From: Actinotalea soli
GTDB lineage: Bacteria; Actinomycetota; Actinomycetes; Actinomycetales; Cellulomonadaceae
Direction of reading: 5' to 3'
Length of the DNA stretch: 64,000 bases
Assembly: GCF_017565425.1 (NCBI RefSeq)
Contig: NZ_JAGEMK010000003.1
Location: forward strand, 310,001 to 374,000
Below are positions 34,462 through 43,527 of this stretch, piece by piece (position 1 is the stretch's first letter; the number at the start of each line of letters is the position of its first letter). The position numbers and the translations under genes are program-made. Under the pieces are notes generated by a model. The model was not told where the DNA came from, ran no database searches, and worked only from the letters and a program-made list of their open reading frames with translations.

Positions 34462-34560
34462 ATGCGCAACCCCTGGAACCTCTCCGCACGCCTGCACGTC
34501 GATCTGCGACGTCAGGCGAGCGCGTCGTGTCCGGGTGCCCCGGCCGTCCGGCCCGCCTGA
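34462..34560 (+). CDS. Cysteine leader peptide (RxHVDL type)
   Basis: A 32-residue peptide with RLHVDLRRQASASC followed by a short Pro/Ala tail. This matches the actinobacterial leader-peptide pattern R-x-HVDL-R-x-x-S-A-x-C, in which a Cys codon follows the conserved block. In mycobacteria such leaderless ORFs sense charged tRNA-Cys: slow translation at Cys codons exposes the ribosome site of the downstream sulfur gene. Here the Cys is residue 23, and the stop is 68 bases before a DAACS symporter ATG. The gap contains the symporter ribosome site (GGAAGG), which could be masked by upstream G/C-rich pairing. The peptide itself is probably non-functional. Confidence 0.85.
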   Translation: MRNPWNLSARLHVDLRRQASASCPGAPAVRPA

Positions 34561-34628
34561 GCGACCCCCGCTCGCGAGCCCGCCCGACGGCCTTCCCGCA
34601 CCCTCGACACGACCCCGGAAGGTCCACC

Positions 34629-36053
34629 ATGGCTTCGCCCCGCTCTCGTCTGCGCCTGCCCTCCTTCGGCGTGCAGATCCTCGTCGCCCTCGTCCTGGGC
34701 ATCGGCCTCGGGCTGCTCGCCCGAGCGATCCAGGTCCCTGACGCGCCCGACAACGGGCTGACCGTCACGCTCCAGACCATCGGCAGCTCGTTCGTCCAGC
34801 TCCTGCGTGCCCTGGTCCCACCGCTGATCCTCACCGCGATCATCGCCTCGATCGCCAACCTCGGGAAGGTCACCAACGCGGCACGGCTCGCGGGCCGCAC
34901 GCTGCTCTGGTTCGGGATCACCGCCCTGGCCTCGGTCGCGATCGGCATCACCCTGGGCCTGGTGCTGCGCCCCGGCCTGAGCACCACCCTGTCCCCCGAG
35001 TCGGCGGCGCCTCCCGCCCGCACCGGCTCCTGGCTCGACTTCATCACCGGCCTGCTGCCCGCGAACTTCCTCGGCCTGAGCGCGAGCACGACCCTCCAGA
35101 CCGGCGACGACGGCACGATCACCGGCGCCGGGACCGGGCTCACCTTCAACGCCCTCCAGCTCGTCGTGATCGCCCTCGTCGTGGGCTTCGCGGCCCTCAA
35201 GGTCGGTCCGGCCGCCGAGCCCTTCCTGTCCTTCAACCGCTCGGTCCTCGCCGTGGTGCAGAAGGTCCTGTGGTGGCTGATCCGCCTGGCCCCTCTCGGC
35301 ACCCTCGGCCTCCTGGGCAACGCCGTGGCCACCTACGGCTGGGAGTCCCTCGCCCCGCTGGGGACCTTCACCCTCGCGATGTACCTGGGCCTGGCCCTCG
35401 TGCTGTTCGTCCTCTACCCCGTGGTCCTCACGGCGAACGGCCTGTCCCCGATCCGCTGGTTCGCCGGTGCCTGGCCGGCCATCCAGCTGGGCTTCGTCTC
35501 GCGCTCCTCCCTCGGCACGCTGCCGGTGACCGAGCGGGTCACGGTGCGGAACCTGGGAGTGCCCCGCGAGTACGCCTCCTTCGCGGTGCCCTTCGGAGCG
35601 ACCACCAAGATGGACGGCTGCGCCGCGGTCTACCCGGCCCTCGCGGCGATCTTCGTGGCCCAGTTCTTCGGCCTCGAGCTCACGGTCTGGGACTACCTGC
35701 TCATCGCCTTCGTCTCGGTGGCCGGATCGGCCGCGACCGCCGGGCTCACCGGCGCGCTGGTCATGCTCACGCTGACGCTGTCGACCCTGGGACTCCCGCT
35801 CGAGGGGGTCGGGCTGCTCCTCGCGATCGACCCGATCCTCGACATGGGGCGCACCGCGGTCAACGTCGCCGGGCAGACGCTGGTCCCGACGGTCGTGGCC
35901 AAGCGCGAGGGCATCCTCGACCAGGCCGCCTTCGCGGCGTCCAACGCCGCGGACCCGTTCGCCGAGGAGGACGATGCCGAGGTGCACCAGAGGACCGGGG
36001 ACGAGCCCCCGGCCGAGCACGAGACGACCGCCGAGGCGCAGACCGGCCGCTGA
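34629..36053 (+). CDS. DAACS-family dicarboxylate/amino acid symporter, probable L-cystine importer
   Basis: A 474-residue membrane transporter with eight or so TM segments and the two re-entrant loops of the GltPh fold. Substrate-loop motifs are SRSSLGTLPVTERV, VPFGATTKMDGCA (the family NMDGT-like site) and DPILDMGRTAVNVAGQT (the DxxRTxxNV motif). The family imports glutamate, aspartate, C4-dicarboxylates or, in the TcyP branch, L-cystine. The upstream cysteine leader makes cystine the best guess; this is context-based. ATG 34629 has GGAAGG upstream; earlier in-frame codons overlap the leader. The acidic tail (AEEDDAEVH) is cytoplasmic. Confidence 0.88.
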   Translation: MASPRSRLRLPSFGVQILVALVLGIGLGLLARAIQVPDAPDNGLTVTLQTIGSSFVQLLRALVPPLILTAIIASIANLGKVTNAARLAGRTLLWFGITALASVAIGITLGLVLRPGLSTTLSPESAAPPARTGSWLDFITGLLPANFLGLSASTTLQTGDDGTITGAGTGLTFNALQLVVIALVVGFAALKVGPAAEPFLSFNRSVLAVVQKVLWWLIRLAPLGTLGLLGNAVATYGWESLAPLGTFTLAMYLGLALVLFVLYPVVLTANGLSPIRWFAGAWPAIQLGFVSRSSLGTLPVTERVTVRNLGVPREYASFAVPFGATTKMDGCAAVYPALAAIFVAQFFGLELTVWDYLLIAFVSVAGSAATAGLTGALVMLTLTLSTLGLPLEGVGLLLAIDPILDMGRTAVNVAGQTLVPTVVAKREGILDQAAFAASNAADPFAEEDDAEVHQRTGDEPPAEHETTAEAQTGR

Positions 36054-36095
36054 GGTCAGGCCCGGTCCGGGCACGCGGGGAGGTCCTCCGGGCGC

Positions 36096-36101
36096 TAGCC
36101 T
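36096..36101 (+). promoter_or_regulatory. -10 box TAGCCT of maf
   Basis: TAGCCT, seven bases, then GTG 36109, which fixes the start of the Maf protein at VTSLLLASASPARLE. Confidence 0.6.
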
Positions 36102-36108
36102 GCCGCGG

Positions 36109-36783
36109 GTGACCTCCCTGCTGCTCGCCTCTGCCTCCCCGGCCCGTCTCGAGACCCTTCGCCGCGCCGGCATCGACCCGCACGTCCAGGTCTCCGGGGT
36201 CGACGAGGACCTCGTCCTGGCCGAGGCCGCCCGGCGGTTCGGGTCCCTCGAGGTCGCCGACGCCGTGCTCGTCCTCGCCCAGGCCAAGGCACAGGCCGTG
36301 ACAGCCCGCATCGAGGAGCTCGGGCTGCCCGAGGACGTCCTGGTGCTCGGCTGCGACTCCTTGCTCGAGCTCGACGGCGAGCCGTGGGGCAAGCCGACCG
36401 ACGCCGCGGACGCGGTGAGCCGCTGGCAGCGCATGCGGGGCCGCAGCGGCGTGCTGCACACCGGGCACTGGCTGGTCGACACGCGCCCCGGCACGGAGGA
36501 GGGCGGTCAGGGCACGGGGGCGACCATCGGCACGACGGCCTCGACCACCGTGCACTTCGCCGACCTCACCGACGAGGAGGTCCGCGCCTACGTGGCCACC
36601 GGCGAGCCCCTCGCCGTCGCCGGCGCCTTCACGGTCGACGGCCTGGGCGGGCCCTTCGTGGACCGGGTGGACGGCGACCACCACAACGTGGTCGGACTGA
36701 GCCTCCCGGTGCTCCGCAGCCTGCTCGCCGAGGTGGGCCTGACGGTGCCCGACCTGTGGCGCAGCACAACGCCAGCCCCCTGA
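36109..36783 (+). CDS. maf: Maf-family nucleoside triphosphate pyrophosphatase
   Basis: A 224-residue Maf protein: LLLASASPARLETLRRAGI at the N-terminus, LGCDSLLELDGEPWGKP with the catalytic Asp, and STTVHFADLTDEEVRAYV. It hydrolyses non-canonical or modified NTPs to monophosphates and belongs to the YhdE/YceF group linked to growth arrest. It sits between the carboxylase beta/epsilon genes and the alpha gene, an arrangement known from other actinobacteria. Confidence 0.92.
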   Translation: MTSLLLASASPARLETLRRAGIDPHVQVSGVDEDLVLAEAARRFGSLEVADAVLVLAQAKAQAVTARIEELGLPEDVLVLGCDSLLELDGEPWGKPTDAADAVSRWQRMRGRSGVLHTGHWLVDTRPGTEEGGQGTGATIGTTASTTVHFADLTDEEVRAYVATGEPLAVAGAFTVDGLGGPFVDRVDGDHHNVVGLSLPVLRSLLAEVGLTVPDLWRSTTPAP

Positions 36784-36914
36784 CCAGCCCTCTGAGAGCT
36801 CCTGAGACCGGCCGCGCTGGGGAACTCGACAAAGCGCAGCGCACCCGCGTTGCCGATTCGACCAAACCTGGGAACCGCCCCGAGCCATGGGTGATCCCCC
36901 GGGCCCGGTGACGT

Positions 36915-36920
36915 TACGGT
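36915..36920 (+). promoter_or_regulatory. -10 box TACGGT of carboxylase alpha gene
   Basis: TACGGT, five bases, then GTG 36926. The 142-base gap after maf also contains AAACCTGGG, shared with 24475-24483. Confidence 0.55.
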
Positions 36921-36925
36921 GAGCC

Positions 36926-38725
36926 GTGCCCGAGATCCGCAAGGTCCTCATCGCCAACCGCGGCGAGATCGCCGTCCGCATCGCCAGAGCGTGCGCCGAC
37001 GCGCGCATCGCGAGCGTCGCGGTCTACGCCGACCCCGACCGCGAGTCCCTCCACGTACGCCTGGCCGACGAGGCCTTCGCGCTCGGCGGGAACCGCGCTG
37101 CCGAGACCTACCTCGACGTGGCGAAGCTGCTCGAGGTGGCCCGGCGCAGCGGCGCTGACGCCGTCCACCCGGGGTACGGCTTCCTCGCCGAGAACGCCGG
37201 GTTCGCCCAGGCGGTCCTCGACGCCGGCCTGGTCTGGATCGGACCGCCGCCGTCGGCGATCGACGCCCTGGGCGACAAGGTGAGCGCGCGGCACATCGCC
37301 CAGCGGGCGGGCGCGCCCCTCGTGGCCGGCACGCCGGATCCCGTGACCGGGGCCGAGGAGGTCGAGGCCTTCGCGGCCACGCACGGCCTGCCCATCGCGA
37401 TCAAGGCCGCCTTCGGCGGCGGAGGGCGCGGCCTCAAGGTCGCCCGCGAGGCGGACGAGATCACCGAGATGTACGACTCGGCCGTCCGCGAGGCCGTGGC
37501 GGCCTTCGGCCGGGGCGAGTGCTTCGTCGAGCGCTACCTCGACTCCCCGCGCCACGTCGAGACGCAGTGCCTCGCCGACGCCCACGGGACCGTCGTCGTG
37601 GTCTCCACCCGGGACTGCTCGCTCCAGCGGCGCCACCAGAAGCTCGTCGAGGAGGCACCTGCCCCGTTCCTGACTCCCGAGCAGGAGCAGCTGCTCACCG
37701 AGTCCTCGATCGCGATCCTGCGCGAGGCAGGCTACGTGGGGGCGGGGACCTGCGAGTTCCTGGTCGCGGCCGACGGCACGGTCTCCTTCCTCGAGGTGAA
37801 CACCCGCCTGCAGGTCGAGCACCCGGTGACCGAGGAGGTCACGGGGATCGACCTGGTGCGCGAGCAGCTGCGGATCGCCTCGGGTGAGCCCCTCGGCTAC
37901 GAGAGCACCACGGTGCGTGGTCACTCGATCGAGTTCCGGATCAACGGCGAGGACCCTGCCGCGGGCTTCCTCCCGGCCCCGGGTCGGATCAGCAGGCTCC
38001 GCTTCCCGGCGGGCCCTGGCGTGCGCGTCGACAGCGGGGTGGTCGAGGGGGACACGGTCTCCGGGGCCTTCGACTCGATGATCGCCAAGCTCGTCGTGAC
38101 CGGCGCCACCCGCACCCAGGCCATCGAACGTGCCCGCCGGGCGCTCGCCGAGCTCGAGATCGTCGGGCTGCCCACCGTGGTCCCCTTCCACCGGGCGGTG
38201 CTCGACGCCCCGGCCTTCGCCCCGGCCGACCCGGACCAGCCCTTCAGCGTGCACACCCGCTGGATCGAGACCTCCTTCACCGAGGAGCTCGCCGCCCTGG
38301 GCCGGACCACCGGCACCGCGGGCGCCACCGAGGAGCCGGCGGCCGAGGAGGCCGTGACCGAGCGCGTCGTGGTCGAGGTCGGCGGCAAGCGGATCGAGGT
38401 CGTGCTGCCCGCGGGCCTGGGCGGACTGGGCGGCGGCCGCGGACGTCCTGCGCCCGCGCGGTCCTCCCGGGCGCGGCGCACCAGCACCCGGAGCGCGGCG
38501 AGCGCCAACGGCACGACCCTGGCCTCCCCCATGCAGGGCACGATCGTCAAGGTCGCGGTGGCCGAGGGCGCCGAGGTCGCCGAGGGGGACCTGGTCGTCG
38601 TCCTCGAGGCGATGAAGATGGAGCAGCCCCTCGTCGCGCACCGCGCCGGCACCGTGCAGAGCCTCGCGGCCGGCGTCGGGGCGAGCGTCAGCGCCGGCAC
38701 CGCGATCTGCGAGATCGTCGGCTGA
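36926..38725 (+). CDS. accA: Acyl-CoA carboxylase alpha subunit (biotin carboxylase plus BCCP)
   Basis: A 599-residue AccA3-type protein. Residues about 1-450 are biotin carboxylase: [31 protein letters not shown], the glycine-rich ATP loop [29 protein letters not shown] (given here as [15 protein letters not shown]). Residues about 525-599 are the biotin carrier domain with the biotinylated lysine at 564 in EAMKMEQP. A Pro/Arg/Ser-rich linker joins them. It charges biotin with CO2 for the beta subunit at 30068. GTG 36926 gives the normal family start. The Nudix gene follows with one base between stop and GTG, so the two are coupled. Confidence 0.95.
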   Translation: MPEIRKVLIANRGEIAVRIARACADARIASVAVYADPDRESLHVRLADEAFALGGNRAAETYLDVAKLLEVARRSGADAVHPGYGFLAENAGFAQAVLDAGLVWIGPPPSAIDALGDKVSARHIAQRAGAPLVAGTPDPVTGAEEVEAFAATHGLPIAIKAAFGGGGRGLKVAREADEITEMYDSAVREAVAAFGRGECFVERYLDSPRHVETQCLADAHGTVVVVSTRDCSLQRRHQKLVEEAPAPFLTPEQEQLLTESSIAILREAGYVGAGTCEFLVAADGTVSFLEVNTRLQVEHPVTEEVTGIDLVREQLRIASGEPLGYESTTVRGHSIEFRINGEDPAAGFLPAPGRISRLRFPAGPGVRVDSGVVEGDTVSGAFDSMIAKLVVTGATRTQAIERARRALAELEIVGLPTVVPFHRAVLDAPAFAPADPDQPFSVHTRWIETSFTEELAALGRTTGTAGATEEPAAEEAVTERVVVEVGGKRIEVVLPAGLGGLGGGRGRPAPARSSRARRTSTRSAASANGTTLASPMQGTIVKVAVAEGAEVAEGDLVVVLEAMKMEQPLVAHRAGTVQSLAAGVGASVSAGTAICEIVG

Positions 38726-38726
38726 G

Positions 38727-39212
38727 GTGAGCGGGCCACCGCGCCAGGGCACGCACCGTCAGCCCGGCGACGGCTGGCTCGACTGCGCCTGCGGCGCGCA
38801 GCACTGGGGCCTGCTCGGTGCGGCGGGCCTGCTCCTGCACCGCCGCACCGCCGCGGGGGCGCAGGTGGTCCTGCAGCACCGGGCGACGTGGAGCCACCAC
38901 GGCGGCACCTGGGGCATCCCCGGGGGCGCGCTGGCCCCAGGGGAGACCGCCGTCGAGGGGGCCGTCCGCGAGGCGACCGAGGAGGCCGGGGTCGACCCCG
39001 AGGCCCTCGAGGTGCTGGCCACCCGGGTCCTGGACCACGGCACCTGGGCCTACACGACGGTGGTGGCACGGGCCACCGGCGTGCAGAACCCTCGCGCGAC
39101 AGACCCCGAGAGCCTCGAGGTCCGGTGGGTCGACGTCGAGGAGGTCGCCACGCGCCCGCTGCTCCCGGCCTTCGCCGAGGCCTGGCCGGCGCTGCGGGCG
39201 CTGCTCGACTGA
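38727..39212 (+). CDS. Nudix hydrolase
   Basis: A 161-residue single-domain Nudix protein. The Nudix box GGALAPGETAVEGAVREATE then EAGV is complete (GX5EX7REUXEEXGU). The preceding TWGIPGG and the CACGAQHWGLLGAAGLLL N-terminus resemble the MutT-like group next to carboxylase genes in Micrococcales. It hydrolyses a nucleoside diphosphate-X, possibly an oxidised nucleotide. The GTG begins one base after the carboxylase alpha stop. Confidence 0.92.
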   Translation: MSGPPRQGTHRQPGDGWLDCACGAQHWGLLGAAGLLLHRRTAAGAQVVLQHRATWSHHGGTWGIPGGALAPGETAVEGAVREATEEAGVDPEALEVLATRVLDHGTWAYTTVVARATGVQNPRATDPESLEVRWVDVEEVATRPLLPAFAEAWPALRALLD

Positions 39213-39244
39213 GCCGCCTCGGGGCTCAGGCCCCGGGCCCGCCG

Positions 39245-40717
39245 CTACGCCCGGCGCTGGTGCAGCACCCGCGCGACCTCCGCGATCGAGCCCGAGAGGG
39301 ACGGGTACACCGTGAAGGACTGCGCGACGTCGTCGGCGGTCAGCCGGTGGCTCACCGCAAGGGTCAGCGGGAAGATCAGCTCCCCGGCCCGCGGCGCGAC
39401 CACCACGCCGCCGAGCACGATGCCCGTGGTGGCGTGGGCGAAGATCTTGACGAACCCGTCCTTGATCCCGAGCATCTTGGCGCGCGGGTTCCGGGCCAGC
39501 GCGAGGGAGGTCGAGACGTACCGCACCCCGGACTCCTCGAGGGAGGCCTGGGAGGCACCGACCGTGGCGATCTCGGGGGCGGTGAAGATGTTGGCCGCGA
39601 CCGTCTCGAGGTCCAGCGGCACGACGGCGTCGCCCAGGGCGTGCGCCATCGCGATGCGCCCCTGCATGGCCGCGACCGAGGCCAGCGGCAGCACCCCGGT
39701 GCAGTCCCCGGCCGCGTAGACACCGCGCACGCTCGTCCGCGAGACGCGGTCGACGTCGACGTGGCCCCGCTCGGTCAGCCGCACCCCGGCCTCGACCAGT
39801 CCGATGCCCTGCGTGCTCGGCACCGAACCCACGGCCATGAGGCAGTGCGACCCGGTCACGACCTCGCCGCCCTCGAGGGTGACCTCGACCCCGGTGGCGG
39901 TGCGCCGGGCGGACACCGCACGGGACTGCCCCTTGACCACCATGCCGCGATCCCGGAAGACGTCCTCGATGACCTGCGCGGCGTCGGCGTCCTCCCCCGG
40001 GAGCACGCGGTCCCGGGAGGAGATCAGCACGACCTCCGAGCCGAGGGACCGGTAGGCCCCGGCGAACTCGGCCCCGGTGACCCCCGAGCCCACGACGATG
40101 AGGCGCTCGGGCAGCGTGTCGAGCCCGTAGAGCTGGGTCCAGGTGAGGATGCGCTCGCCATCGGGCTCGGCCTCGGGCAGGGTCCGCGGGGTCGAGCCGG
40201 TCGCCAGGAGCACGACGTCGGCGTCACAGCGGCGCTCCGGGGCCTCCCCGTCGCTCGGGGTGATGACCACGCACTGGGGCCCGTCGAGGCGACCTGTGCC
40301 GTCGACGACGTCGACCCCCTCGTCGACCAGACGGGTCCGGATGTCTGCGGACTGCGCGCGGGCCAGGCGCACCACCCGCTCGTTGACCTGGTCGAGGAGC
40401 ACCTGGTGCCCGCTCGCCGGGCTGTCGGCGTGCTGCCCCAGGCTGCGGATGCCGAGCTCGGGGGCGCGGTCCGCGATGGTCATCCACTCAGCGGTCGCGA
40501 TCAGCGTCTTGGAGGGCACCACGTCGGTCAGCACCGTGGCCCCGCCCAGCCCTTGACGCTCGACGAGGGTGACGTCGGCACCGGCACGGCGCGCCACCAG
40601 GGCGGCCTCGTAGCCCCCGGGGCCGCCTCCGACGACCACCACCCGCGGGGAGCGCCTGCCGTCCGGGACCTCGGGGGTGGTGGGGGGCTCGGCCAGGCCA
40701 GGGGTCGTCGCAGTCAC
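39245..40717 (-). CDS. lpdA: NAD(P)H-quinone reductase of the lipoamide-dehydrogenase fold (LpdA, Rv3303c-like)
   Basis: A 490-residue flavoprotein with an FAD motif (VVVVGGGPGGYEAALVAR), an NAD(P) motif (IVVGSGVTGAEFAG), RVYAAGDCTG-type FAD motif (RGVYAAGDCTG) and a C-terminal dimerisation domain. The redox CxxxxC of true lipoamide dehydrogenases is replaced by GLGGATVLTDVVPSK, so disulfide chemistry is impossible. This matches M. tuberculosis LpdA (Rv3303c), a two-electron quinone reductase. The GTG at 40717 is preferred over upstream codons in the punA promoter region. It is divergent from punA with 58 bases between starts. Confidence 0.9.
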   Translation of the reverse strand: MTATTPGLAEPPTTPEVPDGRRSPRVVVVGGGPGGYEAALVARRAGADVTLVERQGLGGATVLTDVVPSKTLIATAEWMTIADRAPELGIRSLGQHADSPASGHQVLLDQVNERVVRLARAQSADIRTRLVDEGVDVVDGTGRLDGPQCVVITPSDGEAPERRCDADVVLLATGSTPRTLPEAEPDGERILTWTQLYGLDTLPERLIVVGSGVTGAEFAGAYRSLGSEVVLISSRDRVLPGEDADAAQVIEDVFRDRGMVVKGQSRAVSARRTATGVEVTLEGGEVVTGSHCLMAVGSVPSTQGIGLVEAGVRLTERGHVDVDRVSRTSVRGVYAAGDCTGVLPLASVAAMQGRIAMAHALGDAVVPLDLETVAANIFTAPEIATVGASQASLEESGVRYVSTSLALARNPRAKMLGIKDGFVKIFAHATTGIVLGGVVVAPRAGELIFPLTLAVSHRLTADDVAQSFTVYPSLSGSIAEVARVLHQRRA

Positions 40718-40723
40718 CCGGCC

Positions 40724-40729
40724 ATTGTG
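40724..40729 (-). promoter_or_regulatory. -10 box CACAAT of lpdA
   Basis: CACAAT on the minus strand ends six bases before GTG 40717. Only the first base differs from a perfect TANNNT. Confidence 0.45.
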
Positions 40730-40763
40730 CCGTGGGTGGCCAGCCGGTGCTCCGCGGGGCCGA

Positions 40764-40769
40764 TAGCCT
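40764..40769 (+). promoter_or_regulatory. -10 box TAGCCT of punA
   Basis: TAGCCT, six bases, then ATG 40776. It is 34 bases from the divergent lpdA -10 box. Confidence 0.6.
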
Positions 40770-40775
40770 CGGGGC

Positions 40776-41621
40776 ATGAGCGCTCACGGAGGAGCCGGCA
40801 CCCCGGCGATCGACGACCCGACCACCGATCCCCTCGAGGTGGCCCGCGAGGCCGCGGCGACGATCGCCGAGCGGACGGGGGTGACCCAGCACGACGTCGC
40901 CCTGGTGCTCGGCTCCGGCTGGGGCGCCGCCGCCGAGCTGCTCGGCGAGACCGTCGCCGAGATCCCGAGCCACGAGATCCCCGGCTTCAGCCGGCCCGCG
41001 GTGGCAGGTCACGTCGCGACGACCCGGTCCGTCCGCCTCGCCGGGACCGACCGGCACGCCCTCGTCCTCGGCTCGCGCACCCACCTCTACGAAGGCCTCG
41101 GCGTGCGCCGCGTCGTCCACGGCGTGCGGACGGCCGCCGCCGCCGGGGCCCGGTGCGTGGTCCTGACCAACGGGTGCGGCGGCCTGCATCCTGACTGGGC
41201 ACCGGGCACCCCGGTGCTCATCCGCGACCACCTCAACCTCACGGCCACCTCGCCCCTCGAGGGCGCGACCTTCGTGGACCTCACCGACCTGTACGCCCAG
41301 CGCCTGCGGGACGTGGCCCGTGAGGTCGATCCCAGCCTCCCCGAGGGGGTCTACGCCCAGTTCCGCGGCCCCCACTACGAGACCCCGGCCGAGGTCACCA
41401 TGGCCGGCCGCCTCGGTGCGGACCTGGTCGGGATGTCCACGACGATCGAGGCCATCGCGGCCCGGCACGTCGGGCTCGAGGTGCTCGGCATCTCCCTGGT
41501 GACCAACCAGGCGGCCGGCATCAGTCCGGTGCCGCTGTCCCACGCCGAGGTGATCGAGGCCGGTCAGGCGGCTGCGCCGCGGATCAGCCGACTGCTCGCC
41601 GACATCACGGGGAGGATCTGA
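40776..41621 (+). CDS. punA: Purine-nucleoside phosphorylase
   Basis: A 281-residue trimeric-type PNP. Signatures are [10 protein letters not shown] (phosphate), [32 protein letters not shown] (catalytic Glu region), [12 protein letters not shown] (ribose) and SLVTNQAAG (purine-binding Asn). It splits inosine, guanosine and their deoxy forms to base plus (deoxy)ribose-1-phosphate. The next gene, two bases after the stop, encodes a sugar-phosphate mutase that can use that product. Confidence 0.94.
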   Translation: MSAHGGAGTPAIDDPTTDPLEVAREAAATIAERTGVTQHDVALVLGSGWGAAAELLGETVAEIPSHEIPGFSRPAVAGHVATTRSVRLAGTDRHALVLGSRTHLYEGLGVRRVVHGVRTAAAAGARCVVLTNGCGGLHPDWAPGTPVLIRDHLNLTATSPLEGATFVDLTDLYAQRLRDVAREVDPSLPEGVYAQFRGPHYETPAEVTMAGRLGADLVGMSTTIEAIAARHVGLEVLGISLVTNQAAGISPVPLSHAEVIEAGQAAAPRISRLLADITGRI

Positions 41622-41623
41622 CC

Positions 41624-43453
41624 GTGGCAGACCTGATGGACCCCGACCTGACCGCGACCGTCGAGGCGTGGATCACCGATGACCCGGACCCTCGGACCGC
41701 GGAGCACCTCCGTGAGCTCCTCGCCGTCGCGCAGGACGAGGACCCCGAGGACCGCGCGCTGCGCGACGTGGCCCGTGCCGAGCTCGCCGACCGCTTCCGG
41801 GGCACCCTCGAGTTCGGCACCGCGGGTCTGCGCGGGGCCCTGGGTGGCGGGCCGAACCGGATGAACAGAGCCGTCGTGATCCGGGCGGCGGCCGGGCTCG
41901 TCCGCTACCTCACCGACGCCCTGCCGCCACGGTCGCCCGAGCACGGCTTCGACGTCGCCGGCCCGCGCGTCGTCATCGGGTACGACGCACGCCACAACTC
42001 CGACGTCTTCGCCCGGGACACCGCCGCCGTCGTGACCGCCGCGGGGGGGCACGCCCTGCTGCTGCCCGATCCGCTGCCCACCCCCGTGCTGGCCTTCGCC
42101 GTGCGGCACCTGGGGGCCGACGCCGGCGTCATGGTCACCGCGAGCCACAACCCGCCGCAGGACAACGGCTACAAGGTCTACCTGGGCGGGCGGGTCGTGA
42201 CCGACAGCGGTCAGGGGGCCCAGATCGTGCAGCCCTACGACGCCGAGATCGCCGCCCGCATCGCCGCGATCCCCTCGGTGGCCTCCGTGCCGCGCACCGA
42301 GAGCGGGTGGACCGTCCTCGGCGAGGAGATCCTCGAGGCGTACCTGGGCGCCGTCGGCGCCCTGGCCGAGCCCGAGACCCCCCGCGAGCTGCGGGTGGTC
42401 CTGACCCCCCTGCACGGGGTCGGCGGACGGGTCGCCGAGCTCGTGCTGCGGGGGGCAGGGTTCAGCGACCTGCACGTGGTGCCCGAGCAGGCCGTTCCCG
42501 ACCCGACCTTCCCGACCGTGGCCTTCCCCAACCCCGAGGAGCCCGGGGCGATCGACCTGGCTCTCGCCCTGGCCCACGAGCTCGACGCCGACGTGGTGCT
42601 CGCCAACGACCCCGACGCGGACCGGTGCGCGGTCGCGCTGCGGGACGCACGGACCATGACCCACGCGGGCCCCGGGGACGCACGGGCCGAGGGGTGGCGC
42701 ATGCTGCACGGGGACGAGGTCGGCGCCCTGCTCGGGGAGGAGGTCGCCCGACGGGTCGCCGGCACGTCCCACGACGGAGGGGTCCTCGCGAGCTCGATCG
42801 TCTCCTCGCGCCTGCTCGGCAAGATCGCCGCGGCCCACGGCCTGACCCACCGGGCGACCCTCACGGGGTTCAAGTGGATCTCCCGGGTCGAGGGCCTGGT
42901 CTTCGGCTACGAGGAGGCCCTCGGGTACTGCGTGGACCCGGCCCAGGTCCGCGACAAGGACGGCCTGAGCGCCGCCCTCCTGCTCGCCCAGCTCGCCGCG
43001 AGGGTCCGCGCCGAGGGCCGCACCCTGGTCGACCTCCTCGACGACCTCGCCCGAGAGCACGGCCTGCACCTCACCGACCAGGTCTCGGCGCGGTTCTCCG
43101 ACCTCGGGCAGATCCCCGCGACCATGGCCCGGGTCCGCGAGCAGCCCCCGGCGACCCTCGCCGGGTCCCCCGTGGTCGAGACCACCGACCTGTCCCTGGG
43201 GAGCCTCGACGGTCCCGAGGGCCTGCCGCCCACCGACGGGCTGCGCCTGGTCGCCGAGGACGGCACCCGCGTGATCATCCGGCCGAGCGGCACCGAGCCC
43301 AAGGTCAAGTGCTACCTCGAGGTGATCGTGCCGATCCCGACCGGGCGGGACGGCGAGCCGTCCGACCTGGTCGGGGAGGCCCGGCGCACGGCCCGGGAGC
43401 GGCTCGACGCCGTCCGCGCAGACGTCACGGCAGTCCTCGGGCTCGCGGGATGA
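41624..43453 (+). CDS. Phosphohexomutase/phosphopentomutase (PGM2/PmmB-like)
   Basis: A 609-residue alpha-D-phosphohexomutase. It has the phosphoserine loop VTASHNPPQDNGYKVY, the metal loop NDPDADRCAVA, the sugar loop FGYEEALGYCV and the phosphate loop RPSGTEPKVKCY. The long form and the GTAGLRG N-terminus fit the PGM2/PmmB group, several of which convert ribose-1-phosphate to ribose-5-phosphate. Placed two bases after punA, the phosphopentomutase role in nucleoside salvage is more likely than a glucose or mannose role; this is inference. Start GTG 41624. Confidence 0.92.
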   Translation: MADLMDPDLTATVEAWITDDPDPRTAEHLRELLAVAQDEDPEDRALRDVARAELADRFRGTLEFGTAGLRGALGGGPNRMNRAVVIRAAAGLVRYLTDALPPRSPEHGFDVAGPRVVIGYDARHNSDVFARDTAAVVTAAGGHALLLPDPLPTPVLAFAVRHLGADAGVMVTASHNPPQDNGYKVYLGGRVVTDSGQGAQIVQPYDAEIAARIAAIPSVASVPRTESGWTVLGEEILEAYLGAVGALAEPETPRELRVVLTPLHGVGGRVAELVLRGAGFSDLHVVPEQAVPDPTFPTVAFPNPEEPGAIDLALALAHELDADVVLANDPDADRCAVALRDARTMTHAGPGDARAEGWRMLHGDEVGALLGEEVARRVAGTSHDGGVLASSIVSSRLLGKIAAAHGLTHRATLTGFKWISRVEGLVFGYEEALGYCVDPAQVRDKDGLSAALLLAQLAARVRAEGRTLVDLLDDLAREHGLHLTDQVSARFSDLGQIPATMARVREQPPATLAGSPVVETTDLSLGSLDGPEGLPPTDGLRLVAEDGTRVIIRPSGTEPKVKCYLEVIVPIPTGRDGEPSDLVGEARRTARERLDAVRADVTAVLGLAG

Positions 43454-43490
43454 GCGGCAGCCCGAGGCGCGCGGCGCGGGGTGAGGTGCG

Positions 43491-43527
43491 AGGAGCTCGG
43501 CGCCGCCGCTAGGAGCTCGGCGCCGCC
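43491..43527. repeat. 17-bp direct repeat across the DUF5997 stop codon
   Basis: AGGAGCTCGGCGCCGCC occurs at 43491-43507 and again at 43511-43527, period 20. One copy is in the last codons of the DUF5997 gene and one is just beyond, suggesting a recent local duplication. Confidence 0.8.

Noticed and set aside
34561-34628. Extending the DAACS symporter start to an upstream in-frame ATG at 34527
   Set aside because: It overlaps the leader peptide frame, adds a Pro/Arg-rich segment not found in the family, and lacks a ribosome site.
39245-40717. Dihydrolipoamide dehydrogenase (E3)
   Set aside because: The CxxxxC disulfide is absent; the Rv3303c-type quinone reductase assignment fits better.
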